A stretch of 64,000 nucleotides of DNA from Hyphomicrobiales bacterium. GTDB taxonomy: Bacteria; Pseudomonadota; Alphaproteobacteria; Rhizobiales; Rhizobiaceae. The number at the start of each line of letters is the position of its first letter. The stretch's first letter is position 1. Position numbers and translations under genes: made by a program. Where the stretch lies: the NCBI GenBank assembly GCA_900469625.1, contig UBXV01000019.1, positions 62,001-126,000 of the forward strand, read 5' to 3'. The notes under the pieces are model-generated. The model ran no database searches. It saw only the letters and a list, made by a program, of their open reading frames with translations, and was not told where the DNA came from. Positions 39,353-48,492 of this stretch are shown in pieces.

Positions 39353-40503
39353 TGGGCCGTCCCCGCATCCTGTGCTTCGGGCGGCAGCACGACGATTTCT
39401 GGCTTGACCTTGGTGCCGGGCCGCGCCCGCATCAGGCCGTTGACCACGATGGTTTCGTCGCCGGTCATGCCGGAGCGGATGACGCGATAACCATGCAGCT
39501 TCGGCCCGAGCCGCACCGGCTTGGTCGAGACCGTACCATCTTCGCCCACCGCGTAGACGATGCGCTCGTTCTGGTCCGCGCCGATCGCCTCATCGGGAAT
39601 GAGCACGGCCTTGTAGGTGTTCGAGCCCTCCAGTTCGGCGCGACCGAACAGACCCGGCTGCAGCACGAACTTGGGATTGTCGAAGCGGGCGCGTACCCGC
39701 ATGGTCCCGCTCGCCTGGTCGAGCCGGTTTTCCGCGAAATCGAGCTTTCCCTTGAACGGCGCCTCGTTGGCATCGGCGATCGTGACCATGACCTCGAGCG
39801 AACCGCCGCCCTCCTGGAGCGCGCTGCCGCGCTCGCGGGCAACCCGCGCATAGGAGAGAAGCCGTCGCTCGTCGACGTCGAAATAGAAGTCGATCGGATC
39901 GAGCGACACGATCGTCGTCAGAACGGTCTGATCGGCCTGAACGAGGTTGCCGGTCGAAATCAGCCGGCGGTCGACGCGGCCGGTGAGCGGCGCCGTAATC
40001 GTCGTGTAATCGAGATCGAGCCTGGCGCGTTCGACGGCGGCTTCCGCCCCGCGCACGCTCGCCTGCGCCGAAAGCAGTTCACGGCGGTGATCGTCCAGTG
40101 TGGATACGGAAAGCGTGCCGGTGCCGGTGAGCGATTCCGTGCGCTTGAACTGGGTCTCGGCAAAGGCAAGCGACGAGCGCGCGGATTCGAGCGTCGCCTC
40201 GGCCTGCGACAGCGCCGTGCGATAAGGCCGCTGATCGATGACGAAGAGCTTGTCGCCCTTCTTCACCAGGGCGCCGTCGGTGAAGTTGACCTCGTCGAGA
40301 TAGCCGCCGACCCGGGCACGCACGGAAACCTCGTCGACCGCCTCGAAGCGTCCGATGAACTCGTCGCTGTCGATCACGTCGCGAACGACAGGCTTGGCGG
40401 CAGTGACGGTGGGAAGCTGCGCATCCTGCGCCGCCGCGTCTGTCACCGAGAAAAGGGAAATCGAAACGCCGAAGATCATCGGCAAATGCCATCTTGAAAA
40501 CAT
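39349..40503 (-). CDS. RND efflux periplasmic adaptor (MFP family)
   Basis: 384 residues. It has a signal peptide (ISLFSVTDAAAQ, no lipobox cysteine), a barrel-sandwich half motif VSVRARVGGYLDEVNFTDGALVKKGDKLFVIDQRPY, an alpha-hairpin (about 95-160), a second half-motif ITAPLTGRVDRRLIS, and a beta-barrel domain. It bridges the pump to the outer-membrane channel. The ATG at 40503 precedes the signal peptide; the open frame to 40716 is ignored. Confidence 0.93.
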   Translation of the reverse strand: MFSRWHLPMIFGVSISLFSVTDAAAQDAQLPTVTAAKPVVRDVIDSDEFIGRFEAVDEVSVRARVGGYLDEVNFTDGALVKKGDKLFVIDQRPYRTALSQAEATLESARSSLAFAETQFKRTESLTGTGTLSVSTLDDHRRELLSAQASVRGAEAAVERARLDLDYTTITAPLTGRVDRRLISTGNLVQADQTVLTTIVSLDPIDFYFDVDERRLLSYARVARERGSALQEGGGSLEVMVTIADANEAPFKGKLDFAENRLDQASGTMRVRARFDNPKFVLQPGLFGRAELEGSNTYKAVLIPDEAIGADQNERIVYAVGEDGTVSTKPVRLGPKLHGYRVIRSGMTGDETIVVNGLMRARPGTKVKPEIVVLPPEAQDAGTAQ

Positions 40504-40904
40504 GCATGCTCTCCGAATGCACCGACAGCGCCGCGCTTCAAATCGGGCGCGGATGGACGCTGTCACGCTTGAAACTTGCTGCACAACTGACGCGAATCGA
40601 CGCGGATCCGGGCAAATCGCAGTAAAATAGAGAACGCCCGGCATGGGACATTGGTCGTCCGAATACCTGCGGCGACATTTCAAACCCGCAATCCTGTGCT
40701 GCGGATGGTACTTCAATATGGAAGACTTGCGGACGTCGGCCGCGACCGAAACGGCGCTGACGTGGCGTTAACCTGCCATCATTTCGCCGGGTTGTCACCT
40801 TGAAAAAAATCAATTCCGCGAAGGTGATACGCGTGCAATCCCGCGCCTTTCTCAGGCGCGGGCTCGAGGGATTATTGGCTGGAAACAGGCAATCTCGTTG
40901 CGTC
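40504..40904. other. Intergenic region upstream of the RND operon
   Basis: 401 bp. No regulator gene is present next to the pump. A hairpin CCCGCGCCT/AGGCGCGGG (40840-40862) lies 43 bp past the ymdB-like stop and may end that transcript, though no T-run follows. I find no operator-like palindrome near the adaptor start. Confidence 0.5.
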
Positions 40905-41729
40905 TCAGGCCCAGAAATCCGGGATCGTTTCCGTCAGGCGGGGACCGAGGCGCAGTGGTGCGATCTTCTCGGCAAGACCGGTGCGGTCGGAAATCTCGAC
41001 GCCGAGGCCGCAGATGGTTGCCGGACCGGACGCCGCCTCGAAGCGGCCCTTCGGCATCTTCGAAATGAAGCGGTTGAGCGGTTCTTCCTTGTCCATTCCG
41101 AGCGAGGAATCATAGTCGCCGCACATTCCGGCATCACTCATATAGGCGGTGCCGCCATTGAGGATCTGGTGGTCGGCGGTCGGCACATGGGTGTGCGTGC
41201 CGACGACGAGACTTGCGCGCCCGTCGACGAAATGACCGAAGCATTGTTTCTCGCTGGTCGCTTCCGCGTGGAAATCGAAGACGATGGCGTCGGCCTGTTC
41301 GCCGAGCGGGCAGGCCGCAAGGATCGCCTCGGCCGACTTGAAGGGATCGTCGAGTTCGGGATGCATGAAGACCCGGCCCATGACATTGGCAACGAGCACG
41401 CGCGCGCCGTTGCGGGCAAAGAACAGGTTCGAGCCGCGACCGGGCGTGCCGGCCGGATAGTTGGCCGGCCGCAGGAACTGGTCGTGCCGCTCGCAGAAGA
41501 CGACGGCTTCTTTCTGGTCCCAGACATGGTTGCCGGTGGTGACGACATCCGCGCCGGCATTGATCGTCTCCAGGAAGATATCTTCGGTGATCCCGAAGCC
41601 GCCGGCGGCGTTCTCGCCGTTGACGATGACGAAATCGAGCTTCAGATCACTGACCAATCCCGGAAGGCGCTCCCAGACCGCCGTGCGACCCGTCTTGCCG
41701 ACCATATCCCCCAGAAACAAAAGCCTCAT
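40905..41729 (-). CDS. TIGR00282/YmdB-family metallophosphoesterase
   Basis: 274 residues, cytosolic. Metal motifs: LFLGDMVGKTGR (D), VNGENAAGG (N, E), TGNHVWDQKE (N, H), DFHAEATSEK and VVGTHTHVPTADH. YmdB relatives hydrolyse 2',3'-cyclic nucleotides. In alphaproteobacteria the gene usually neighbours the cyclo-ligase gene, as here. Upstream spacing to the cyclo-ligase stop is 117 bp, so the two may share a transcript. Confidence 0.92.
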   Translation of the reverse strand: MRLLFLGDMVGKTGRTAVWERLPGLVSDLKLDFVIVNGENAAGGFGITEDIFLETINAGADVVTTGNHVWDQKEAVVFCERHDQFLRPANYPAGTPGRGSNLFFARNGARVLVANVMGRVFMHPELDDPFKSAEAILAACPLGEQADAIVFDFHAEATSEKQCFGHFVDGRASLVVGTHTHVPTADHQILNGGTAYMSDAGMCGDYDSSLGMDKEEPLNRFISKMPKGRFEAASGPATICGLGVEISDRTGLAEKIAPLRLGPRLTETIPDFWA

Positions 41730-41846
41730 GCCCGTTCAATCCCACCAGAGCAATTCGACCAAAACCACGTCGCGGCCTTGCGTTCGAAACTGCGTAAAAC
41801 AAAGACATAGAGCATGGCCGGCAATCACCGGACTGCCCGAAACGCT

Positions 41847-42422
41847 CTAGAAATACCGAAACCCGCTTTCCGTCAGGACGGCGTCCAGCGCGACGTCGTG
41901 CGGTTCAGCCGGCACTGATGCCACTTCCTGGCAGTCGAATGCAATCCCGATCAGCTTCGGCAGGTGGCCTTTGTCGCGCAGTCTATCGATTGCGCGGTCG
42001 TAATAACCGGCGCCGTAACCGATCCGATGGCCGGTCGCATCGAAGGCAGACAACGGCACCAGCATGATATCAGGGTCGAGTTCCGGCGCGTCCGGTCCAG
42101 GTCCCGTCGTTCCGAAACCGGTCTGGATGACGGGAGCGCCGTTCAGCAATTCGCGAAACACGATCGTCTGCTTGTCCATGATGACGGGCAGGCAGAGGCG
42201 CGCACCGCGATCGCGAAGTCGCGCCATCAGCGGACGGATGTCGACCTCCGAGCGGATCGGCCAGAAGCCGGAAACGATGTGGCCCGGATCGAGCGCAATG
42301 ACGTCGCCAGCGTGGTCGGCCATGGTCAGGCTCGCCTCGATGCGGCTCTCCGGCGCCATCGCGTCGCGCAGCGCCAGCCTCTCCTTGCGCAGGGCGGCTT
42401 TCAGATCCTTTGGCGACATCAT
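41847..42422 (-). CDS. fau: 5-formyltetrahydrofolate cyclo-ligase
   Basis: Converts 5-formyl-THF to methenyl-THF with ATP, feeding one-carbon units. 191 residues: LKAALRKERLALRDAM start, VSGFWPIRSEVDIRPLM, and the loop MLVPLSAFDATGHRIGYGAGYYDRAI with the ATP-contact GYGAGYYDR. The start is ATG at 42422 or the adjacent ATG at 42419; GGAGGGGA precedes both. The order zapA-6S RNA-fau is an old bacterial association, kept here but with two genes inserted. Confidence 0.93.
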   Translation of the reverse strand: MMSPKDLKAALRKERLALRDAMAPESRIEASLTMADHAGDVIALDPGHIVSGFWPIRSEVDIRPLMARLRDRGARLCLPVIMDKQTIVFRELLNGAPVIQTGFGTTGPGPDAPELDPDIMLVPLSAFDATGHRIGYGAGYYDRAIDRLRDKGHLPKLIGIAFDCQEVASVPAEPHDVALDAVLTESGFRYF

Positions 42423-42734
42423 TCCCCTCCGACAGAGTGCAGGCAGACTTTCGACCGGCGCCACATTCTTTTCCCGAAATGAAACAGAACACTGTTTTCC
42501 GATCGATTTCCGGCCCAGCGCCCGTGGCATGGCACGTCGCAGCCCCTAGCTCGAACCACGTCACGGCCGGTTTTGCAACAGTTTGCGACAGTCGCTCGCC
42601 ATGTTCCCGCAACGGCACAGAGTTAGCGTTCCGTTCATCATGGCCAACGGTTCTGCTTTCGCATCCGAGGGGACGCGTGCAAATACAGACATGATTTCAA
42701 ATAATTAGCAGGAACTAATGCCCGCGTTCGATGC
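42423..42734. other. Divergent promoter region between fau and the small HTH gene
   Basis: 312 bp. I find no RNA motif or operator that I can name. There is no credible ORF. Confidence 0.4.
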
Positions 42735-42986
42735 ATGAACGCGCTCCTGCAGGCAGCAGTGGAAAAGCCGAAGTCCATGAAGGACCAGATGAACGAACTC
42801 GAACCGTTGGAATTGCGTTGCCTGACGCTGGCCGCCCGTGGCCGCACCCGTCAGGACATGATGCGCGAGACCGATATACCGCTCGATCGTATCGACCGAG
42901 CGCTTCAGGATGCCATGCGCAAGCTTCAGGCCGGCAACCTTGCAGAGGCGATCTTTCGTGCCGCCCGGCTCGACATCATTTCATAG
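42735..42986 (+). CDS. Small helix-turn-helix protein (LuxR/sigma-4-like)
   Basis: 83 residues. The core LEPLELRCLTLAARGRTRQDMMRETDIPLDRIDRALQDAMRKLQA (about 23-67) has the spacing of a LuxR or sigma-region-4 HTH: helix, turn at RGRT, recognition helix ending in LQDAMRKL. No receiver or ligand domain is attached, so it may act as a stand-alone DNA binder. The start may instead be the ATG at 42777 (MKDQMNEL), which has GGAAAAG 11 nt upstream. Confidence 0.7.
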   Translation: MNALLQAAVEKPKSMKDQMNELEPLELRCLTLAARGRTRQDMMRETDIPLDRIDRALQDAMRKLQAGNLAEAIFRAARLDIIS

Positions 42987-43211
42987 CAGCCAGTGCGAGC
43001 GAAAGACCGCATCCCGGCTCACCCGCTCCTCCCAGCGATCCTTGAACGACAGTTGAGCGCATCCGGCATCTCGCAGCAGGTGCGGCTTATCGTTCGGTAT
43101 CGCTGGCGCCGGCATGGACGCTGCTGCCAACAGCGAGTGGCTGTGCGACTGCAGTCGGGCGCGCAGTGTGGACTGGAGGTCGGAGAAGAAGGCAAGAGCA
43201 AGAACGCTCAT
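42981..43211 (-). CDS. Possible small protein divergent from the LysR gene
   Basis: 76 codons from the ATG at 43211, beginning MSVLALAFFSDLQSTLRARL and ending VSRDAVFRSHWLL. The GC-rich shadow effect cannot be excluded, but nothing else is coded on either strand here and the ORF lies in the position usually taken by a LysR target. No family is recognised. Confidence 0.35.
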   Translation of the reverse strand: MSVLALAFFSDLQSTLRARLQSHSHSLLAAASMPAPAIPNDKPHLLRDAGCAQLSFKDRWEERVSRDAVFRSHWLL

Positions 43212-43319
43212 CGGGACAACCCTGGTGTCGATTGGTTGCGCCGATTGTCCTCGCCTCGTTGACATCTGACAAACGAATTGCAAGCATGACTGCCATCAGA
43301 AACTCTGATGGTGACGTCC

Positions 43320-44198
43320 ATGTCCACACCTCTCGACAGCGATCTCCTCAGAACGTTCCTCGCGGTCGCCGACGCCGGCAACCTGACGCGCGCCGCCACC
43401 AGCATCGGGCGCACGCAATCGGCCGTCAGCATGCAGCTGAAGAAACTCGAGGACATGCTCGGCGACCCGCTGTTCGAGCGCCACTCGCGCGGCGTGGTGC
43501 CGACGGCGCAGGGCCTGCGCCTCGTCGACAATGCCCGACGGATCGTCGCCTTGCTCGACGACACCGCCGCATCGATGCGCCTGCCCGCGCTCGACGGAAC
43601 GGTCCGGATCGGGATTTCCGAGGAATACATCAACTCGACCCTCCCCAAGGCGCTGGGCGCCTTTGCTGCCGTTCATCCCGGCGTGGAGGTGACGGTGCAG
43701 CAGGGCGTGTCGATGTCGAATGTCAATGCGCTGGCTGCCGGCGAAATCGACATCGCCGTGGTGTTCGAACCGGGCGGCCCGACACGCAACGAAGTGCTGA
43801 TGGTCGATCCAACCGTCTGGGTGACGTCGGACCAGCATGAAGCCCATCATCGACGCCCGCTGCCGATTGCCACCTACACGTATCTTTCTGGCGGGTGGTG
43901 CGACGAGCTTGGCAGGAAGAGCCTGAAGGACCGCGGCATCGACAGCCGCGTCGCCTATGCCAGCCGCACCAGCAACGGCCTGATCGCCGCCGTGATCTCC
44001 GGCCTTGCCATCGCGCCACTGTCGCGCAGCGCAATTCCGGCAGGTTGCCGCGAACTGACGGAGGAAGACGGCTTCGGCGTCATCGACTTTTCCAACGTCG
44101 TCCTGCGCACGAGGCCCGGCCGCCGCTCACAGACCATCGACGCGATGGCCGACGCCATCCGCAGCGCCTTTGCCGCGGGCTCGCATCAACAGAGCTGA
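43320..44198 (+). CDS. LysR-family transcriptional regulator
   Basis: 292 residues. The N-terminal winged HTH (LLRTFLAVADAGNLTRAATSIGRTQSAVSMQLKKLEDMLG) is followed by a substrate-binding domain with VRIGISEEYINSTLPKAL. Another ATG at 43308 would add four residues. The inducer and target are unknown; the nearest divergent ORF is the 76-codon candidate at 42981-43211. It lies in opposite orientation between fau and 6S RNA. Confidence 0.9.
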   Translation: MSTPLDSDLLRTFLAVADAGNLTRAATSIGRTQSAVSMQLKKLEDMLGDPLFERHSRGVVPTAQGLRLVDNARRIVALLDDTAASMRLPALDGTVRIGISEEYINSTLPKALGAFAAVHPGVEVTVQQGVSMSNVNALAAGEIDIAVVFEPGGPTRNEVLMVDPTVWVTSDQHEAHHRRPLPIATYTYLSGGWCDELGRKSLKDRGIDSRVAYASRTSNGLIAAVISGLAIAPLSRSAIPAGCRELTEEDGFGVIDFSNVVLRTRPGRRSQTIDAMADAIRSAFAAGSHQQS

Positions 44199-44224
44199 AG
44201 GGGAAGAGGTGCGATCCACACAAC

Positions 44225-44371
44225 CGATGGATATTTTACGATCCCGGGTGCCTACAAACGTAGGTGGGCGCCATATGTCCGGACCCACGGGTCCGGCCAG
44301 GGACAGCTCCCTTGAGATCGAGTATGGCCCCGGGGATTGTGTTTCCTGTCGGGAAGCGCAGACCGCATCCA
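44225..44371 (-). ncRNA. ssrS: 6S RNA
   Basis: Regulatory RNA that mimics an open promoter and sequesters RNA polymerase. On the minus strand a -10 box CTATAT (44374-44379) precedes it. Closing-stem pairs are visible: TGGAT/ATCCA (44367-44371 with 44228-44232) and GCGGTC/GATCGT (44361-44366 with 44238-44243). Inner hairpins include CCTAC/GTAGG, AGGGA/TCCCT and CCGGACC/GGTCCGG. It lies directly downstream of zapA, where alpha- and gammaproteobacterial 6S RNA is found. The exact ends are approximate. Confidence 0.82.
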
Positions 44372-44422
44372 ACATATAGAGCCGAACCCATCGTCGCGCC
44401 AGTGCCCGCCCGACGAAAGAGC

Positions 44423-44800
44423 TCAGTTTGTCGAAGAAGGTGCCCGGCCGTTGAGTTTGGCGGCAATGGTGTGGATCTGCGAGGTGACGTCGGAGAGCGC
44501 CGAAGCCAAAAGTTCCTCGCTGCGCGCCTGGTCGGTGAGTGTCGAGTCACGGCCGCGCTTGAGGGCGTCCACCTCTGCTTCAAGCGCTTTCAGCCGGCGG
44601 TTCACTTCGCTGAGTTCGTCCATGACCATGATGCCGGCCATCACGGTCAGCCTGAGGTCGCCGATTTCGCCGAACTGGGTTTTCAGGTGACCGACATACT
44701 GATCGAAGTTCGTGGCCAGTTCGATCAGATGATCTTCCTGCCCCTCTTCGCAGGCCATGCGATAGGCCTTGCCGTCGATCGATACTGTCACCTGCGCCAT
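44423..44800 (-). CDS. zapA: Cell division protein ZapA
   Basis: Z-ring-associated protein that bundles FtsZ filaments. 125 residues: N-terminal globular part MAQVTVSIDGKAYRMACEEG, VMAGIMVMDELSEVNRRL, then a C-terminal coiled coil (about 60-110). It follows the DUF4164 gene by 12 bp and probably shares its transcript. Confidence 0.92.
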   Translation of the reverse strand: MAQVTVSIDGKAYRMACEEGQEDHLIELATNFDQYVGHLKTQFGEIGDLRLTVMAGIMVMDELSEVNRRLKALEAEVDALKRGRDSTLTDQARSEELLASALSDVTSQIHTIAAKLNGRAPSSTN

Positions 44801-44812
44801 GTCGCTTAAACC

Positions 44813-45103
44813 TCAGCGGTCGAGCACCGCTCGAATGGTTTCCATCGCCGTCACGAGGCGTCGGGAAACCTCGCGGTTGACCTCTTCAAGCCGGTTGGCC
44901 CGGAACTGTGACTGGTCGAGTTCCTGCGCCAGCCGCGATCGGTCCGTATTGACCCGGCGAACCTCGCCCTCGAACTCGCCGAGATCGCGTTCCCTGTCAA
45001 AACGGCTGTCGATCGCGTTCTCCAGGGACTGAACCGCGTTCTTCAGTTCGTCGATCGCCGCTTTGACCGTCTTTGCCGGCATGTTTTTCGATACCTCGCC
45101 CAT
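44813..45103 (-). CDS. DUF4164-family coiled-coil protein
   Basis: 96 residues, almost entirely coiled coil (LKNAVQSLENAIDSRFDRERDLGEFEGEVRRVN, then LAQELDQSQFRANRLEEVN). The family is found beside zapA in Rhizobiales. A role in division is inferred from position and the coiled coil; no activity is known. Confidence 0.85.
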   Translation of the reverse strand: MGEVSKNMPAKTVKAAIDELKNAVQSLENAIDSRFDRERDLGEFEGEVRRVNTDRSRLAQELDQSQFRANRLEEVNREVSRRLVTAMETIRAVLDR

Positions 45104-45418
45104 GAGGCCGAATCGCCAGCATCCCGTCCGCCGCTTCGGCTCACTCCTTTTTAAACCTATTACGCAAATCTCAACAATGCCAACTGCAGCAAAGCATTAC
45201 GGAAGCTGTGGATGGTTTGCATAGCCGGCTCATCCGGCCGCAGCGCAAAAACTCTGCTGCGCCGCGATATCAGCCCTTGAAAACCCTGCTGCCAATGGCC
45301 GCGCAAGGCCTGTATTTGTTGACTCGCGCGGCGCAGATGCTATGTGTCTGCCGCTTCTTGCACGGTCTTTGGAGGATAGAGACCGTCCCCTGACCACCGA
45401 ACTCAAAACGGAACAGTC
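45104..45418. other. Divergent promoter region of DUF4164-zapA and tkt
   Basis: 315 bp with no gene. The tkt promoter is recognisable at 45318-45345. The left part, before the DUF4164 gene, shows no clear motif. Confidence 0.5.
45318..45345 (+). promoter_or_regulatory. tkt promoter
   Basis: GTTGAC (45318-45323) and CTATGT (45340-45345), 16 bp apart, are close to the rhizobial housekeeping pattern CTTGAC-N17-CTATAT. They lie about 75 bp upstream of the tkt ATG. Confidence 0.6.
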
Positions 45419-47401
45419 ATGATCTCTCGCGAAAAACACGACCGGATGGCGAATGCGATCCGTTTCCTCTCCATGGACGCCGTCGAGAAGGCAAATTCAG
45501 GTCACCCGGGCCTGCCCATGGGTGCAGCTGACATAGCGACAGTCCTCTTCACGCGCTTCCTCAGCTTCGACCCCAAGAACCCCGCCTGGCCGAACCGCGA
45601 CCGCTTCGTGCTGTCGGCAGGCCACGGCTCGATGCTGCTCTATTCGCTGCTCTATTTGACGGGCTACGAAGACATCTCCATCGAAGAGATCAAGAATTTC
45701 CGCCAGCTCGGTGCACGCACCGCCGGCCACCCGGAATATGGCCACGCCGCCGGCATTGAAACGACCACCGGTCCGCTCGGCCAGGGCATTGCCAACGCCG
45801 TCGGCATGGCGATTGCCGAGCGCAAGCTGGGCGACGAGTTCGGCAAGGACCTGATGGAGCACTACACCTACGTGCTCGCCGGTGACGGCTGCCTCATGGA
45901 AGGCATCAGCCAGGAAGCGATCTCGCTCGCCGGCCACCTCAAGCTCAACAAGCTGATCGTCTTCTGGGACGACAACAACATCTCGATCGACGGCCCGATC
46001 TCGATCGCCGATTCGACCGACCAGCATGCCCGCTTCCGCGCCAGCAACTGGAACACCATCGCCGTAGACGGCCATGATCCGGACGCGATCGCCGCCGCGA
46101 TCGAACAGGCGCAGAAGTCCGACAAGCCGACGATGATCGCCTGCAAGACGACGATCGGTTTCGGCGCGCCGAACAAGGCCGGCACCCACAAGGTCCACGG
46201 CTCGCCGCTCGGCGCCGAAGAAATCGCCGCCACCCGCAAGGCACTCGGCTGGGAAGCCGAAGCCTTCGTCGTTCCGTCCGACGTGCTCGACGCCTGGCGC
46301 CTCGCCGGCCTGCGTTCGACCAAGGCCCGCAAGGACTGGGAAGAGCGCCTCGACAAGACCGACGCCGAGAAGAAGGCGCAGTTCGTTCGCCGCTTCTCCG
46401 GCGAACTCGAGGGCCGTCTGGCGTCGGCCATCGACGACTACAAGAAGAAGCTGGCTGAAACCAAGCCGTCGCCGGCAACCCGCAAGGCTTCCGAAGACGC
46501 CCTCGAAGTCATCAACGGCGTTCTGGCTGAAACCATCGGCGGCTCGGCCGACCTCACCGGCTCGAACAACACCAAGACCAGCCAGACCAAGTCGATCACG
46601 CCTGACGACTTCTCGGGCCGCTACATCCACTGGGGCGTGCGCGAGCACGGCATGGCTGCTGCCATGAACGGCATGGCGCTGCATGGCGGCGTCATCCCCT
46701 ATTCCGGCGGCTTCCTGATCTTCTCGGACTACTGCCGTCCGTCGATCCGTCTGGCAGCGCTGATGGGCATCCGCGTCATCCACGTGCTGACGCATGATTC
46801 CATCGGCCTTGGCGAAGACGGCCCGACCCACCAGCCGGTCGAGCACATGGCAGCGCTGCGCGCCATCCCGAACCTCTTGATGTTCCGCCCGGCAGACGCC
46901 ACGGAGACGGCTGAGTGCTGGCAGCTGGCGCTCGAAAGCCACAACCGCCCGTCCGGCATCGCGCTCACCCGCCAGAACCTGATGGCCGTGCGCACCGAGT
47001 ACGAGGAAGAAAACCTCTGCGCCCGCGGCGCCTACGACCTGATCTCGGCAAGCGACGCCAAGGTGACAATCTTCGCCACCGGCTCGGAAATCGAAATCGC
47101 CGTCAAGGCCTGCCAGGCACTGACCGCCAAGGGCATCTCGACGCGCGTCGTCTCGGTCCCCTGCTTCGAGCTCTTTGCCGAACAGAGCGAAGACTACCAG
47201 CAGGCGATCATCGGCAACTCGCCGGTCAAGATCGCCGTCGAAGCCGGCATCCGCCAGGGCTGGGACCACTTCATCGGTTCGGATGGCACCTTCATCGGCA
47301 TGTCGTCCTTCGGTGCCTCCGGTCCCTACAAGGAACTCTACAAGCACTTCGGCATCACGCCCGAGGCGGTTATCGCCGCTGCGGAAGCCAAGCTGTCCTG
47401 A
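45419..47401 (+). CDS. tkt: Transketolase
   Basis: Transfers two-carbon units between sugar phosphates with thiamine diphosphate, in the pentose-phosphate and Calvin pathways. 660 residues: [22 protein letters not shown], the TPP motif [23 protein letters not shown], and the pyrimidine-domain sequence [18 protein letters not shown]. It is first in a tkt-gap-(glycolipid-binding protein)-pgk-fba block; a strong terminator follows it before gap. Confidence 0.98.
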   Translation: MISREKHDRMANAIRFLSMDAVEKANSGHPGLPMGAADIATVLFTRFLSFDPKNPAWPNRDRFVLSAGHGSMLLYSLLYLTGYEDISIEEIKNFRQLGARTAGHPEYGHAAGIETTTGPLGQGIANAVGMAIAERKLGDEFGKDLMEHYTYVLAGDGCLMEGISQEAISLAGHLKLNKLIVFWDDNNISIDGPISIADSTDQHARFRASNWNTIAVDGHDPDAIAAAIEQAQKSDKPTMIACKTTIGFGAPNKAGTHKVHGSPLGAEEIAATRKALGWEAEAFVVPSDVLDAWRLAGLRSTKARKDWEERLDKTDAEKKAQFVRRFSGELEGRLASAIDDYKKKLAETKPSPATRKASEDALEVINGVLAETIGGSADLTGSNNTKTSQTKSITPDDFSGRYIHWGVREHGMAAAMNGMALHGGVIPYSGGFLIFSDYCRPSIRLAALMGIRVIHVLTHDSIGLGEDGPTHQPVEHMAALRAIPNLLMFRPADATETAECWQLALESHNRPSGIALTRQNLMAVRTEYEEENLCARGAYDLISASDAKVTIFATGSEIEIAVKACQALTAKGISTRVVSVPCFELFAEQSEDYQQAIIGNSPVKIAVEAGIRQGWDHFIGSDGTFIGMSSFGASGPYKELYKHFGITPEAVIAAAEAKLS

Positions 47402-47408
47402 TCAAGCC

Positions 47409-47443
47409 GCGGGGCGCGCTCGAAAGCGCGCCCCGCTTTTTTT
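47409..47443 (+). terminator. Rho-independent terminator after tkt
   Basis: A perfect 12-bp stem GCGGGGCGCGCT/AGCGCGCCCCGC with a CGAA tetraloop and seven T. It lies only about 30 bp before the gap start, so it either separates tkt from gap or acts as a partial attenuator. Confidence 0.9.
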
Positions 47444-47476
47444 CCGACCATGCATTCAGACAGGGAGAGACCCGAT

Positions 47477-48487
47477 ATGACAGTGAAAGTCGCCATTAAC
47501 GGTTTTGGCCGCATCGGCCGCAACGTGCTGCGCGCCATCGTTGAATCCGGCCGCAAGGATATCGAAGTCGTTGCCATCAACGACCTCGGTCCGGTCGAGA
47601 CCAACGCGCACCTCCTGCGCTTCGATTCGATCCACGGCCGTTTCCCGGCTGACGTGAAGGTCGAGGGCGATGCGATCGTCATCAACGGCGGCAAGCCGAT
47701 CAAGGTGACGGCGATCCGCAACCCGGCCGAACTGCCGCACAAGGAACTCGGCGTCGACGTCGCGATGGAATGCACCGGCATCTTCACCGCCCGTGACAAG
47801 GCCGCCTTGCATCTCGAAGCCGGCGCCAAGCGCGTCATCGTTTCGGCTCCGGCCGAAGGTGCTGACCTCACCGTCGTCTACGGCGTCAACCACGACAAGC
47901 TGACGAAGGATCACCTCGTCATCTCCAACGCCTCGTGCACGACCAACTGCCTTGCACCGGTCGCCAAGGTTCTGAACGACGTCATCGGCATCGACCACGG
48001 CATGATGACGACGATCCACTCCTACACCAACGACCAGCCGTCGCTCGACCAGATGCACAAGGATCTGTACCGCGCCCGCGCTGCTGCGCTCTCGATGATC
48101 CCGACCTCGACCGGTGCCGCCAAGGCCGTTGGCCTCGTCCTGCCGGAACTGGCGGGCAAGCTCGACGGCTTCGCCATGCGCGTTCCGACCCCGAACGTCT
48201 CGGTCGTCGACCTCAAGTTCGTCGCCAAGCGCGAAACCACCAAGGAAGAGATCAACGCTGCGATCAAGGCAGCCGCTGACGGCCCGCTCAAGGGCATCCT
48301 CGGCTACACGCTCGCTCCGAACGTCTCGATCGACTTCAACCACGACCCGCATTCCTCGGTCTTCCACATGGATCAGACCAAGGTGATGGAAGGCAAGTTC
48401 GTCTCGATCCTGACCTGGTACGACAACGAGTGGGGCTTCTCCAACCGCATGTCCGACACCGCGGTTGCGATCAGCAAGCTCATCTAA
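47477..48487 (+). CDS. gap: Glyceraldehyde-3-phosphate dehydrogenase
   Basis: NAD-dependent oxidation and phosphorylation of glyceraldehyde-3-phosphate. 336 residues: [12 protein letters not shown] loop at residues 8-16, catalytic Cys154 in SNASCTTNC, and [12 protein letters not shown]. The ATG at 47477 is the family start with GGGAGAG 9 nt upstream. It is followed by the glycolipid-binding-family gene after 5 bp. Confidence 0.98.
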   Translation: MTVKVAINGFGRIGRNVLRAIVESGRKDIEVVAINDLGPVETNAHLLRFDSIHGRFPADVKVEGDAIVINGGKPIKVTAIRNPAELPHKELGVDVAMECTGIFTARDKAALHLEAGAKRVIVSAPAEGADLTVVYGVNHDKLTKDHLVISNASCTTNCLAPVAKVLNDVIGIDHGMMTTIHSYTNDQPSLDQMHKDLYRARAAALSMIPTSTGAAKAVGLVLPELAGKLDGFAMRVPTPNVSVVDLKFVAKRETTKEEINAAIKAAADGPLKGILGYTLAPNVSIDFNHDPHSSVFHMDQTKVMEGKFVSILTWYDNEWGFSNRMSDTAVAISKLI

Positions 48488-48492
48488 CTCGG

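Noticed and set aside
36416-39490. 1024-residue plus-strand frame opposite the RND pump
   Set aside because: Arg/Asp/Gly-rich shadow of a pump that has complete motifs.
40840-40862. Hairpin taken as a terminator of the YmdB-like gene
   Set aside because: Good stem but no T-run on the relevant strand; left only as a note.
45497-47347. 616-residue minus-strand frame opposite tkt
   Set aside because: Antisense shadow; tkt motifs are unambiguous.
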